Source: Dehalococcoidia bacterium (lineage in GTDB: Bacteria; Chloroflexota; Dehalococcoidia; GIF9; AB-539-J10). From it: a DNA stretch of 13,625 nt. Positions 7,407-13,474 of the stretch are shown piece after piece. The stretch spans positions 1 through 13,625 of the forward strand of contig DAOVDO010000006.1 of NCBI GenBank assembly GCA_030669525.1. The letters run 5' to 3'. The position numbers and the translations under genes are program-made. The number at the start of each line of letters is the position of its first letter. Position 1 is the stretch's first letter. Below the pieces are notes generated by a model, which saw only the letters and a list, made by a program, of their open reading frames with translations, had not been told where the DNA came from and ran no database searches.

Positions 7407-8447
7407 ATGACCGGAAAGATATCAGACGGATTTCAATTCGGTTGCCTGCCTACAGCTATTGGCAGCATGCCTCACATAGACCCCGATGAGGCTTGCTCTG
7501 TTGTCAGGAAATATCTTCCTGATATACCTGCCTGGCCTCAGTTGCCCGGGCGCTCCTCAAAGGAAAGCATATACGCTCAGTTCAGCGAGGGCTTCCCCGG
7601 AATAGTGATAGACGAAGGCAAAGTCCACGTTGAGCCGTCGGCTAATTTCGATGCCGGGCTGGAACAGGTTTATGTCGATTGTGAGGAGGGTAATCCTGTT
7701 AAATATGGCGTTTCTGCGGAGTATGCCGCTGGACTTCACTGTTTCCTGTCAAAGGGTGAAAGGCGGGGAATAGTCAAGGGACAGATAATAGGTCCTGTCA
7801 CCTGGGGGCTTACCGTTACCGACCAGGCTGGCATGGCTGTCCTGTATGATGAGACACTGATTGAAGTAATGGCCAAATTCCTGCGGCTGAAAGCTGCCTG
7901 GCAGGAAAACGCTCTAAGGAGGATGTCACCAAATACTATCATCTTTGTGGATGAGCCATATCTGGTCTCACTGGGCTCGGCTTTTGTATCCATTCCCGGT
8001 GAGAAAGTAACTGCCCTGTTGGAAGAAGTATTTCAGGGAATTGAGGGGCTGAAAGGAGTTCATTGCTGTGGCTATACTGACTGGGCTTTGCTTTTGAACA
8101 GCACAGTGGATATTCTTAGCTTCGATGCCTACAATTATGCCTCCTCCCTTGGCGCTTATACTGAGGAAGTGAAAGCTTTCCTGAAGCGTAAAGGCACTAT
8201 CGCCTGGGGGATAGTCCCCAATGATGAAGAAGCGCTGGCCAAAGAATCTGTTTCCAGCCTGAGTGACCGCCTGGGTGAAGCGATAGCTCCCTTTACCGGG
8301 AATGGCATTAGTTTCAGGCAAATCTTAAGGCAGGCATTGCTAACTCCCTCTTGCGGTCTGGCAGGATTATCACCCGAGGCGGCAAGTAAAGCCCTGGAAC
8401 TGGTAGCCGACTTATCTAATGGCATGAGGAAGAAATACACGGTATAA
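7407..8447 (+). CDS. Core methionine synthase, MetE C-terminal-domain-like (cobalamin-independent family fold)
   Basis: Single-barrel member of the UROD/MetE-like superfamily, corresponding to the catalytic C-terminal half of MetE without its N-terminal half. Likely role: zinc-activated methyl transfer to homocysteine. Seen are PTAIGSMPH (15-23), PAWPQLPGRS (41-50), QIIGPVTWG (126-134), DEP (182-184), and a zinc site: His219 and Cys221 in GVHCCGYTDW, Asp240 in ILSFDAYNY where MetE has Glu, and Cys316 in TPSCGLAGL. A core MetE of this size from Dehalococcoides mccartyi has, to my recollection, been shown to use methylcobalamin rather than a methyl-folate; the same donor is a reasonable guess here. 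The ATG at 7407 with GGA 7 nt upstream is preferred to the GTG at 7395, which lacks a ribosome site. It follows mtnP by 34 nt. Confidence 0.85.
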   Translation: MTGKISDGFQFGCLPTAIGSMPHIDPDEACSVVRKYLPDIPAWPQLPGRSSKESIYAQFSEGFPGIVIDEGKVHVEPSANFDAGLEQVYVDCEEGNPVKYGVSAEYAAGLHCFLSKGERRGIVKGQIIGPVTWGLTVTDQAGMAVLYDETLIEVMAKFLRLKAAWQENALRRMSPNTIIFVDEPYLVSLGSAFVSIPGEKVTALLEEVFQGIEGLKGVHCCGYTDWALLLNSTVDILSFDAYNYASSLGAYTEEVKAFLKRKGTIAWGIVPNDEEALAKESVSSLSDRLGEAIAPFTGNGISFRQILRQALLTPSCGLAGLSPEAASKALELVADLSNGMRKKYTV

Positions 8448-8462
8448 TCAGGAGCAGGCGAA

Positions 8463-8663
8463 ATGGAATGTCAGCTTGAGGTCAACAAATCCAGGTGCAA
8501 TTGTACTTATGAGCCATGTCCCAGAAAAGGGAAGTGCTGCGAGTGCATTCGCTACCATTGGGAGCTCGGTGAACTCCCGGCATGTTTATTCCCTCCGGAA
8601 GTGGAAAAGACTTATGACCGTTCGTTGAGCAGGTTTATTTCAATCTACAGCAGCAGGGTATGA
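8463..8663 (+). CDS. Small cysteine-rich protein, DUF6485-like
   Basis: A 66-residue protein with eight cysteines (3, 12, 14, 19, 25, 26, 28, 41), grouped in CNCTYEPCPRKGKCCECIRY and followed by GELPACLFPPEVEKTYDRS. The pattern matches my memory of DUF6485, a small family of unknown function in anaerobes; the family number should be checked. The cysteine spacing suggests binding of zinc or an iron-sulfur cluster. AGGAG about 9 nt before the ATG supports the start. It sits 15 nt after the methionine-synthase gene, and its TGA stop overlaps the ATG of a 31-residue mini-gene (ATGA). It could act as a metal chaperone or redox partner for a neighbour, but that is a guess. Confidence 0.82.
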   Translation: MECQLEVNKSRCNCTYEPCPRKGKCCECIRYHWELGELPACLFPPEVEKTYDRSLSRFISIYSSRV

Positions 8664-8755
8664 ATAAGGCAAAAAGGATGGCTGCACCGGAACATCGCCG
8701 GCGAGTGAAGAAGCTCAGGGAAAAGAGGAAAGCTCAGGCTCAAGCCGGGGAGTAA
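8660..8755 (+). CDS. 31-residue basic mini-protein, translationally coupled on both sides
   Basis: A short gene of 31 codons plus TAA. Its ATG overlaps the TGA stop of the DUF6485-like gene (ATGA, 8660-8663) and its TAA shares its last base with the ATG of the NTPase gene (TAATG, 8753-8757). Without it there would be an unexplained 91-nt gap in an otherwise tightly packed operon. Twelve of 31 residues are Lys or Arg, with the cluster HRRRVKKLREKRK (12-24) predicted helical, so it could bind RNA, ribosomes or another acidic partner. No family is recognised. The ribosome site is weak (CAGG directly before the start), consistent with re-initiation. A chance open frame remains possible, but the exact overlaps at both ends argue against it. 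Confidence 0.6.
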   Translation: MNKAKRMAAPEHRRRVKKLREKRKAQAQAGE

Positions 8756-9279
8756 TGAAGCGGGTCCTCCTTCTGACTGGCAAACCGGGCACAGGCAAGA
8801 CCGCCCTCATCAAAGAAGCCATAAGCAAGACTAAAATCAAGGCTGGCGGCTTTTACACTGAAGAGATACGGACTCGTGGGGTAAGACAGGGATTTAGAAT
8901 TATCACTGTTAATAATCAGGATGCCATACTGGCACACGTTAATGTCTCCAGCTCTTATCGGGTAAGTAAATATAAGGTGGATGTTGAGAATCTAAATAGA
9001 GTTGGCGTTTCCGCACTTCAACAGGCACTGAAGGGTAGTGACCTGGTGGTAATTGATGAAATTGGCAAGATGGAGCTTTTATCTCCACAGTTTAAGGAAG
9101 CTGTGCTACGGGCGATAAGCAGCGGGAAAAGGGTTATAGGCACTATTATGCTTGGCCCTGACCCCTTTGCCGATGAAATCAAGCACCGTCCTGAAGTCAG
9201 GCTACTTCTGGTGACCAGGGCTAACCATGAAAGGGCTTTGAGGGAAGTACTGAATTGGCTGGAGATACCTGACAAATGA
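8755..9279 (+). CDS. Nucleoside-triphosphatase, THEP1 family
   Basis: P-loop NTPase of the family named after the Aquifex THEP1 protein and common in archaea; it hydrolyses ATP, GTP and other nucleotides in vitro, with unclear cellular role. The 174 residues match family length. Walker A is GKPGTGKT (9-16), GGFYTEEIR (31-39) with RQGFRI (44-49) is the typical second block, and Walker B is LVVIDEIGKME (97-107) with Asp101 and Glu102. The ending with VTRANHERALREV also fits. The ATG at 8755 overlaps the mini-gene stop, and its own TGA overlaps the archaemetzincin ATG (ATGA). The archaeal-leaning distribution of both this gene and the next suggests a shared inherited or transferred unit. Confidence 0.88.
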   Translation: MKRVLLLTGKPGTGKTALIKEAISKTKIKAGGFYTEEIRTRGVRQGFRIITVNNQDAILAHVNVSSSYRVSKYKVDVENLNRVGVSALQQALKGSDLVVIDEIGKMELLSPQFKEAVLRAISSGKRVIGTIMLGPDPFADEIKHRPEVRLLLVTRANHERALREVLNWLEIPDK

Positions 9280-9803
9280 GAATCACGCTTAGACCATTGG
9301 GTGATGTAGATAGTGAGGTAGTAAAGGAACTTGGAGAAAAGGTCAACCTTGTTTTCCTTTGCCCGGTGGAAGTAAAAGTAGGTTTCAGCTATCTGGCTCA
9401 CGCCTATAACCCGGAGAGAAGGCAGTATCTGGCCTCAAAATTACTGGAGTCGTTAAGTGCTTCGTACAGGCAGGAGAAAGAGAAGATTGTGGGCATAGTT
9501 GATGTGGACCTTTATGCTCCGAGGCTTAATTTTATTTTCGGTGAAGCTGATATTAACTCCAGCACTGTAATAGTATCCTTATGTCGATTAAGACAGGAGT
9601 ATTACGGCCTGTCGGCGGACAGGAACCTCTTTATAGAAAGAGCTACTAAAGAGATAGTTCATGAGCTAGGGCATACCTTTGGCCTGGGACACTGTTCCAA
9701 TGCCAAATGTATTATGCACTTCTCCAACAGCCTGGCAGACACAGACTGGAAGGACGCCATTTTTTGTTCTGGGTGCCGTCCCAGAATAATTCCATTGATG
9801 TGA
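9276..9803 (+). CDS. amzA: Archaemetzincin family zinc metallopeptidase
   Basis: Predicted cytosolic metallopeptidase of the archaemetzincin clan; archaeal members and human AMZ1/2 are relatives, and physiological substrates are unknown. The 175 residues carry the full signature: HELGHTFGLGH (129-139) with zinc ligands His129, His133, His139 and catalytic Glu130. Cys140 and Cys145 follow, then Met147 of the Met-turn, and CSGC (164-167) sixteen residues later. The four cysteines form the second, structural zinc site of this family. No signal peptide is present. Its ATG overlaps the stop of the NTPase gene, so the two are coupled. It is the last gene of the run beginning at mtnP; the following 110 nt contain an inverted repeat and a probable new promoter. 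Confidence 0.9.
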   Translation: MRITLRPLGDVDSEVVKELGEKVNLVFLCPVEVKVGFSYLAHAYNPERRQYLASKLLESLSASYRQEKEKIVGIVDVDLYAPRLNFIFGEADINSSTVIVSLCRLRQEYYGLSADRNLFIERATKEIVHELGHTFGLGHCSNAKCIMHFSNSLADTDWKDAIFCSGCRPRIIPLM

Positions 9804-9842
9804 TTTTACCAGTGAACAGTCACGCAAGGTCCTGGTTATTGG

Positions 9843-9866
9843 TTTACAACTGGCAGTTGTTGTAAA
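9843..9866 (+). repeat. Inverted repeat TTTACAAC-N8-GTTGTAAA upstream of response-regulator gene
   Basis: Perfect 8-bp arms (9843-9850 and 9859-9866) with an alternative nested pair ACAACT/AGTTGT (9846-9851 and 9855-9860, 3-nt loop). It lies after the archaemetzincin stop and about 25 nt before a TATAAT (9890-9895). It may be an operator for the next gene or a weak 3'-end hairpin; no T-run follows. Confidence 0.45.
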
Positions 9867-9889
9867 ATGTAAAACGTAAGATTATGCTG

Positions 9890-9895
9890 TATAAT
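9890..9895 (+). promoter_or_regulatory. Possible -10 box of the response-regulator gene
   Basis: A perfect TATAAT lies 20 nt before the chosen ATG, but no good -35 sits 16-18 bp upstream (ATGTAA at best). The inverted repeat just upstream suggests activator-dependent or regulated initiation. Transcription from here would start near 9902, after the alternative ATG at 9894. Confidence 0.35.
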
Positions 9896-9914
9896 GAAAT
9901 CAGGGGAAATTAAG

Positions 9915-11297
9915 ATGCCTGAGAGGAAGGGAACGATATTAATTGTTGATGATGAAGTGTCAATCCAGATGCTTCTCCGTAAAACGCTATCAGGCAAGGA
10001 ATACCACTGCCAGGTGGCTGGTGATGCCGGGCAGGCACTGAGTATTCTGGCGGCGGAGCCGGTGGACCTGGTGCTTCTGGATATTAAAATGCCGGGCAAG
10101 TCTGGTATAGAGCTGCTCTCGATAATAAAACAGCAGTATCCCGACGTGGTAGCCATGATGGCCACCAGCGTCACTGACATTAATACCGCTATCGATGCTA
10201 TCAGGCGTGGTGCGTATGACTATGTAACTAAACCATTCAATCTGGATATGGTTGTCAGCAGCGTGGGAAGGGGTATGGAGAAGAGACGGCTGGAAGTTGA
10301 CCTCTTTGATTACCAGCAACATCTCGAGGGCAAGGTAGCGGAGCAAGCTAAAGAGATTCGTAGTAGATTTCTGGGGGCAATGCAGTCAATAGTCTTTGCA
10401 CTTGAGGCCAATGATAGCTACACCGCCGGACATTCTCGGAGGGTAAGTGAAGTTGCCATGGCTATAGGTAAAAAGCTGGCTCTCAGCGATGATGAGATGG
10501 AAGACCTGCGCTGGGGTAGCTTGCTTCATGACATCGGTAAAATTGCTGTATCCCAGAGTATTGTCAATAAACCAGGTAAGTTAACCGATTATGAGTATGG
10601 GCATATTATGGCTCATGCTGTAGTAGGCGCCAGCATAATACAGCCGGTAGTCAGGAATAAGAGAATAGCTGACATAATCGAGCACCACCACGCTTACTAT
10701 GATGGTAACGGATTTCATCAGGAGATTAAAGGAGAAGCCATACCACTGCTGGCCAGGATTGTTGCTGTGGCTGATGCCTATGATGCCATGACTTCCACCC
10801 GCTCCTACCGTGTAGCGTTGTCCAGAGAGAGAGCATTAGCTGAAATCAGAAAGGGGATTGGTCGACAGTTCGACCCCCTTGCAGGCAATACTTTTTTGGG
10901 AATGTCGGTCGCAGAAATAGTGCCAGAGAAAAAGGAAATACTTGTAGCTGATGACGAGCCGAGCATGAGGCTGCTGGTAAAAAGTATCCTGAGCGGTAGT
11001 TATACGGTTATCGAGGCAGCCGATGGACAGGAAGCAGTAGAAGCAGCAATGCACCAGCAGCCAGCTCTTATACTCATGGACATTCTTATGCCGAGGAAGG
11101 ATGGCTTGCAGGCATGTTATGAGATCAAGGCTAATTTGGCCACCAAAGAAATCCCTGTGGTTATGCTGACTGCTGTAGACCAGGAGCTGAATAAGAAGCT
11201 CTGTGCCGAGCTGGGTGCCGACCAGTACCTGACCAAACCATTCAGTCCCAAGGACTTGCTGGATACAGTTGACCAGTTCTTGAGGAGTCCTCAATGA
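9915..11297 (+). CDS. Response regulator, REC-HD(GYP-like)-REC
   Basis: Cytosolic signalling protein with a phosphodiesterase-type output flanked by two receiver domains. REC1 (about 6-122) has acidic pair Asp12/Asp13, phospho-acceptor Asp56 in LVLLDIKMP, and Lys106 in VTKPF. A coiled linker (125-155) leads to the HD-GYP-type domain (about 155-330): AGHSRRVSEVA, LLHDIGKI with His205-Asp206, NKPGKLTDYEYGHI, IIEHHHAYYDGNGFH (254-268) and VADAYDAMTSTRSYR. The usual GYP is GFH here. REC2 (about 341-457) has Asp346/Asp347, Asp389 in LILMDILMP and Lys441 in LTKPF, so both receivers look phosphorylatable. The start at 9915 is chosen because AGGGGA (9902-9907) lies 7 nt before it; the in-frame ATG at 9894 falls inside a TATAAT. 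No histidine kinase is adjacent. Probable target is cyclic-di-GMP or a related dinucleotide. Confidence 0.9.
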   Translation: MPERKGTILIVDDEVSIQMLLRKTLSGKEYHCQVAGDAGQALSILAAEPVDLVLLDIKMPGKSGIELLSIIKQQYPDVVAMMATSVTDINTAIDAIRRGAYDYVTKPFNLDMVVSSVGRGMEKRRLEVDLFDYQQHLEGKVAEQAKEIRSRFLGAMQSIVFALEANDSYTAGHSRRVSEVAMAIGKKLALSDDEMEDLRWGSLLHDIGKIAVSQSIVNKPGKLTDYEYGHIMAHAVVGASIIQPVVRNKRIADIIEHHHAYYDGNGFHQEIKGEAIPLLARIVAVADAYDAMTSTRSYRVALSRERALAEIRKGIGRQFDPLAGNTFLGMSVAEIVPEKKEILVADDEPSMRLLVKSILSGSYTVIEAADGQEAVEAAMHQQPALILMDILMPRKDGLQACYEIKANLATKEIPVVMLTAVDQELNKKLCAELGADQYLTKPFSPKDLLDTVDQFLRSPQ

Positions 11298-11386
11298 AAC
11301 CATTAGCCTTATGGAAGGGTGAAGGTTTTCGGTGCGAAAGGCGAAAGCGAGATAAGAAAGCAAGTGAAGGAATCAAGGACGGTTGA
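11294..11386 (+). CDS. Possible 30-residue basic mini-protein coupled to the response regulator
   Basis: An ATG overlaps the response-regulator TGA (ATGA, 11294-11297) and is preceded by GAGGAG (11282-11287) 6 nt upstream, a strong ribosome site inside the previous gene. The 30-residue product is very basic in its middle (FRCERRKRDKK, 12-22) with one cysteine. No family is recognised. The rest of the 168-nt gap before the pilT-like gene (11387-11465) is purine-rich and holds only the next ribosome site. It may be a real small protein or the fossil start of a lost gene. Confidence 0.35.
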   Translation: MKPLALWKGEGFRCERRKRDKKASEGIKDG

Positions 11387-11465
11387 TGGGACGAGACACG
11401 ATGCAGATGAGGCAGGTGTAATATAGGAGAAGGTTGGACGGGTATATTGTGTTAGAGGTAGGGGC

Positions 11466-12557
11466 ATGCAAATAGGTGAGCTTCTTCGCTTAATGGTGGA
11501 TAAAGGTGCCTCGGATTTGCACCTGAGAGTCCCAAGCCCTCCCGTGCTGCGTGTTGATGGTGTACTGGTGCCGCAGGAAGATTTGCCACCACTTAATGCA
11601 AAAGACATTGAACTCATATTTCAAGATATTACTACCCCGGAGCAAAGGAGTGCTTTCCTTAAGAATCTGGAACTGGATTTAGCCTATAGCGTTTCTGGTT
11701 TAGCTCGGTTCAGGGTTAGTGTGTTGCAACAGAGAGGGACAATGAGCATTGCCTTCCGCCAGGTGTCATTTACCATTCCTACCATTGATGAGCTTGGCCT
11801 GCCACAGCTTTGTAAGGAACTTGTTCATAAACCAAGGGGGCTTATTCTGGTCACGGGACCTACGGGAAGTGGCAAGACCACCACCCTGGCCGCAATGATT
11901 GATCATCTTAATGAGAATGAAAGGCGGAATGTTATCACGATTGAGGACCCGATTGAATATCTATATCGGAATAGAAAATGCATTATAGCGCAGAGGGACC
12001 TGGGCGATGATACCAAATCGTTTGCCACTGCCTTAATACATGCTCTCCGTCACGACCCGGATGTGATTCTGGTAGGAGAGATGCGTGACCTGGAAACTAT
12101 AAGAACGGCTATTACTGCAGCCGAAACGGGACATCTGGTATTGGGCACGTTGCACACCACTGATGCTGTACAGACTGTTGACCGCATAATTGATGTCTTT
12201 CCTCCCGACCATCAACACCAGGTCAGGTTACAACTGTCCCAGGTGCTGGAAGCGATATTGGCACAGACCCTGCTGCCGCGGGCAGGAGGTAGAGGAAGAA
12301 TAGCAGCTTTTGAAATCTTAATTGCTACTGCTGCCGTTAGAAACTTGATTCGCACCAGTAAAACCTATGAATTGCCCAGCGTTATGCAGCTTGCTGTTAA
12401 AGGTGGTATGCAGACTTTAAACCAGACATTAGCTTACCTGGTGAAAGAGCACACGGTCACTGTTGAGGAGGCTATGATGAAAAGCAGTGAGCCTGAACAA
12501 CTAAGGAAGTTACTTGAGGGATATGGAAGTGCCCGATTCAATCAAGCGGTAGTTTGA
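11466..12557 (+). CDS. pilT: Type IV pilus retraction ATPase, PilT family
   Basis: Hexameric cytoplasmic ATPase that powers pilus depolymerisation (twitching motility, DNA uptake). The 363 residues follow the PilT plan. An N-terminal PAS-like domain contains GASDLHLRVPSPPVLRVDG (14-32). Then come Walker A GPTGSGKT (131-138), the Asp box TIEDPIEY (158-165), Walker B ILVGEMRD (201-208), the His box LGTLHTTDA (226-234) and AVRNLIR (290-296), the variant of the AIRNLIRE motif that marks PilT rather than PilB. A zinc-binding tetracysteine loop of PilB is absent. The ATG at 11466 follows GAGGTAGGGG at 1-10 nt. No other pilus genes are in the window; the REC-HD-REC gene upstream may regulate surface behaviour, which would fit, but this is inferred. 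PilU or another retraction paralogue is the main alternative. Confidence 0.9.
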   Translation: MQIGELLRLMVDKGASDLHLRVPSPPVLRVDGVLVPQEDLPPLNAKDIELIFQDITTPEQRSAFLKNLELDLAYSVSGLARFRVSVLQQRGTMSIAFRQVSFTIPTIDELGLPQLCKELVHKPRGLILVTGPTGSGKTTTLAAMIDHLNENERRNVITIEDPIEYLYRNRKCIIAQRDLGDDTKSFATALIHALRHDPDVILVGEMRDLETIRTAITAAETGHLVLGTLHTTDAVQTVDRIIDVFPPDHQHQVRLQLSQVLEAILAQTLLPRAGGRGRIAAFEILIATAAVRNLIRTSKTYELPSVMQLAVKGGMQTLNQTLAYLVKEHTVTVEEAMMKSSEPEQLRKLLEGYGSARFNQAVV

Positions 12558-12561
12558 TTGA
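12538..12561 (+). repeat. AT-rich hairpin spanning the pilT stop codon
   Basis: TCAATCAA (12538-12545) and TTGATTGA (12554-12561) are perfect 8-bp arms around an 8-nt loop. The stem is AT-rich and only loosely followed by pyrimidines, so it is a poor intrinsic terminator; a 3'-end or stability element is possible. Confidence 0.3.
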
Positions 12562-12601
12562 TTACCTCCTTTCTGATCGCTTATATCTGACTGTGAATGA
12601 G

Positions 12602-12637
12602 TTGCATCTTTACAACGCTGAACTATAAAGATAAAAT
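12602..12637 (+). promoter_or_regulatory. Possible promoter of the tRNA/membrane-protein cluster
   Basis: TTGCAT (12602-12607), 16 bp, TATAAA (12624-12629); an overlapping alternative is TTTACA (12610-12615), 16 bp, TAAAAT (12632-12637). It sits about 70 nt before the first mature tRNA end. Consensus-only prediction. Between it and the tRNA lie two G6 tracts (12655-12669) and a small hairpin. Confidence 0.4.
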
Positions 12638-12703
12638 AGAGTTGAACTAGATAAGGGGGGAAAGGGGGGCCACCTGGCACTACCCTTTATCTGGCGAAGG
12701 GCA

Positions 12704-12779
12704 GGGCGGTTAGCTCAGTGGTGAGAGCGCTTGCTTCACACGCAAGAGGCCACTGGTTCAAATCCAGTACTGCCCACCA
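12704..12779 (+). tRNA. tRNA-Val (anticodon CAC)
   Basis: Complete cloverleaf: acceptor GGGCGGT/ACTGCCC with one G-U pair, D-stem GCTC/GAGC, anticodon stem CTTGC/GCAAG, loop TTCACAC with anticodon CAC at 12737-12739. T-arm is ACTGG-TTCAAAT-CCAGT, discriminator A, and CCA is encoded at 12777-12779. It reads GUG codons. A small CCCTT/AAGGG hairpin (12683-12701) ends 2 nt before the mature 5' end. The next gene starts 20 nt downstream. Confidence 0.96.
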
Positions 12780-12798
12780 TAAAAAAGGAGGTGAACAA

Positions 12799-13221
12799 AT
12801 GGCATATGGTGATAATGGGAGAGGTGGTTTGCTCAGCGCTGGTGGGATAATAAGCATAATAGTGGGGGTATTCGAGATCATTGGTGGAGTGCTGATAGCT
12901 GTTGTAATGGGACTTGGCATGGCATTCTACCGCCCACAGATTCCATACTTTCCAGGTAGTGGCGCAGGGCTCGAAGATATTTTGGGTATGGTCTCACACC
13001 TGACATCAGTGGTGCTTATCGTAGGGATTGTCCTGGCTGTGCTGGGCATAGTGGCTATAGTTGGCGGCGTATCAGCCATAAAGAGGAAGAGCTTTGGCCT
13101 GTCGCTGGCTGGTGCAATCTGTGCTCTCCTTCCCATCAATTTCTTCGGAATACTGGCGGTGATATTCGTTTCCCTGGGGAGGGGGGAGTTTGCAGTAGAG
13201 GAATACGAGGCAGAGGAATAG
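12799..13221 (+). CDS. Small multi-spanning membrane protein, unknown function
   Basis: I do not recognise the family with certainty. The 140-residue product has about four hydrophobic helices: roughly 12-41 (long, possibly with a glycine-rich hairpin), 70-90, 92-110 after a short turn, and 103-128 with a following loop containing KRKS. It ends in an acidic tail (EFAVEEYEAEE). The overall look is of a small glycine-rich DUF4064-like integral membrane protein. The ATG at 12799 is fixed by a near-perfect ribosome site AAGGAGGTGA (12785-12794); a longer frame would begin inside the tRNA and is implausible. The gene lies 20 nt after tRNA-Val and ends 2 nt before tRNA-Leu, so it is almost certainly co-transcribed with the tRNAs, and RNase P cleavage at tRNA-Leu would create its message end. 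Confidence 0.8.
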   Translation: MAYGDNGRGGLLSAGGIISIIVGVFEIIGGVLIAVVMGLGMAFYRPQIPYFPGSGAGLEDILGMVSHLTSVVLIVGIVLAVLGIVAIVGGVSAIKRKSFGLSLAGAICALLPINFFGILAVIFVSLGRGEFAVEEYEAEE

Positions 13222-13223
13222 AA

Positions 13224-13306
13224 GCCGAAGTGGCGGAATGGCAGACGCGCTACGTTCAGGACGTAGTACCCGTAAGGGCGTGAGGGTTCAAATCCCTCCT
13301 TCGGCA
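13224..13306 (+). tRNA. tRNA-Leu (anticodon CAG)
   Basis: Class II tRNA of 83 nt: acceptor GCCGAAG/CTTCGGC, anticodon stem CTACG/CGTAG with loop TTCAGGA and anticodon CAG at 13257-13259. The long variable arm TACCCGTAAGGGCGT follows, then T-arm GAGGG-TTCAAAT-CCCTC, discriminator A. CCA is not encoded (CTT follows), unlike the other three tRNAs here, so a CCA-adding enzyme must complete it. The mature 5' end is 2 nt after the stop codon of the membrane-protein gene. Confidence 0.96.
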
Positions 13307-13319
13307 CTTGCAAATTCGT

Positions 13320-13396
13320 GCGCCTGTAGCTCAGCTGGATAGAGCGCAGCCCTGCGGAGGCTGAGGCCGCGGGTTCAAATCCCGCCAGGCGTGCCA
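13320..13396 (+). tRNA. tRNA-Arg (anticodon GCG)
   Basis: Cloverleaf of 77 nt: acceptor GCGCCTG/CAGGCGT, with G1 facing U72 (a wobble pair), D-stem GCTC/GAGC, anticodon stem CAGCC/GGCTG. The loop CTGCGGA has anticodon GCG at 13354-13356, T-arm is GCGGG-TTCAAAT-CCCGC, discriminator G, and CCA is encoded (13394-13396). It would read CGC and CGU directly. Most bacteria instead use ACG with inosine at position 34, so the identity is notable; a pseudo-tRNA is unlikely given intact stems. Confidence 0.92.
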
Positions 13397-13474
13397 TGTT
13401 TTTATGTACCTTATCTGACGAGGGACGGAACGGATGGATGCCCACCCGTCGCTGCCCCTTATTTGGCAAGGGAT

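Noticed and set aside
12655..12669. G6-AAA-G6 tract as a possible G-quadruplex before the tRNA cluster
   Set aside because: Only two G-runs are present; a four-tetrad fold would need zero-length loops, so there is no good case.
12687..12920. 77-residue minus-strand open frame over tRNA-Val(CAC)
   Set aside because: Also antisense to a tRNA, with the familiar LNQWPLACEASALTTELTA artefact; overlaps a real gene on the plus strand.
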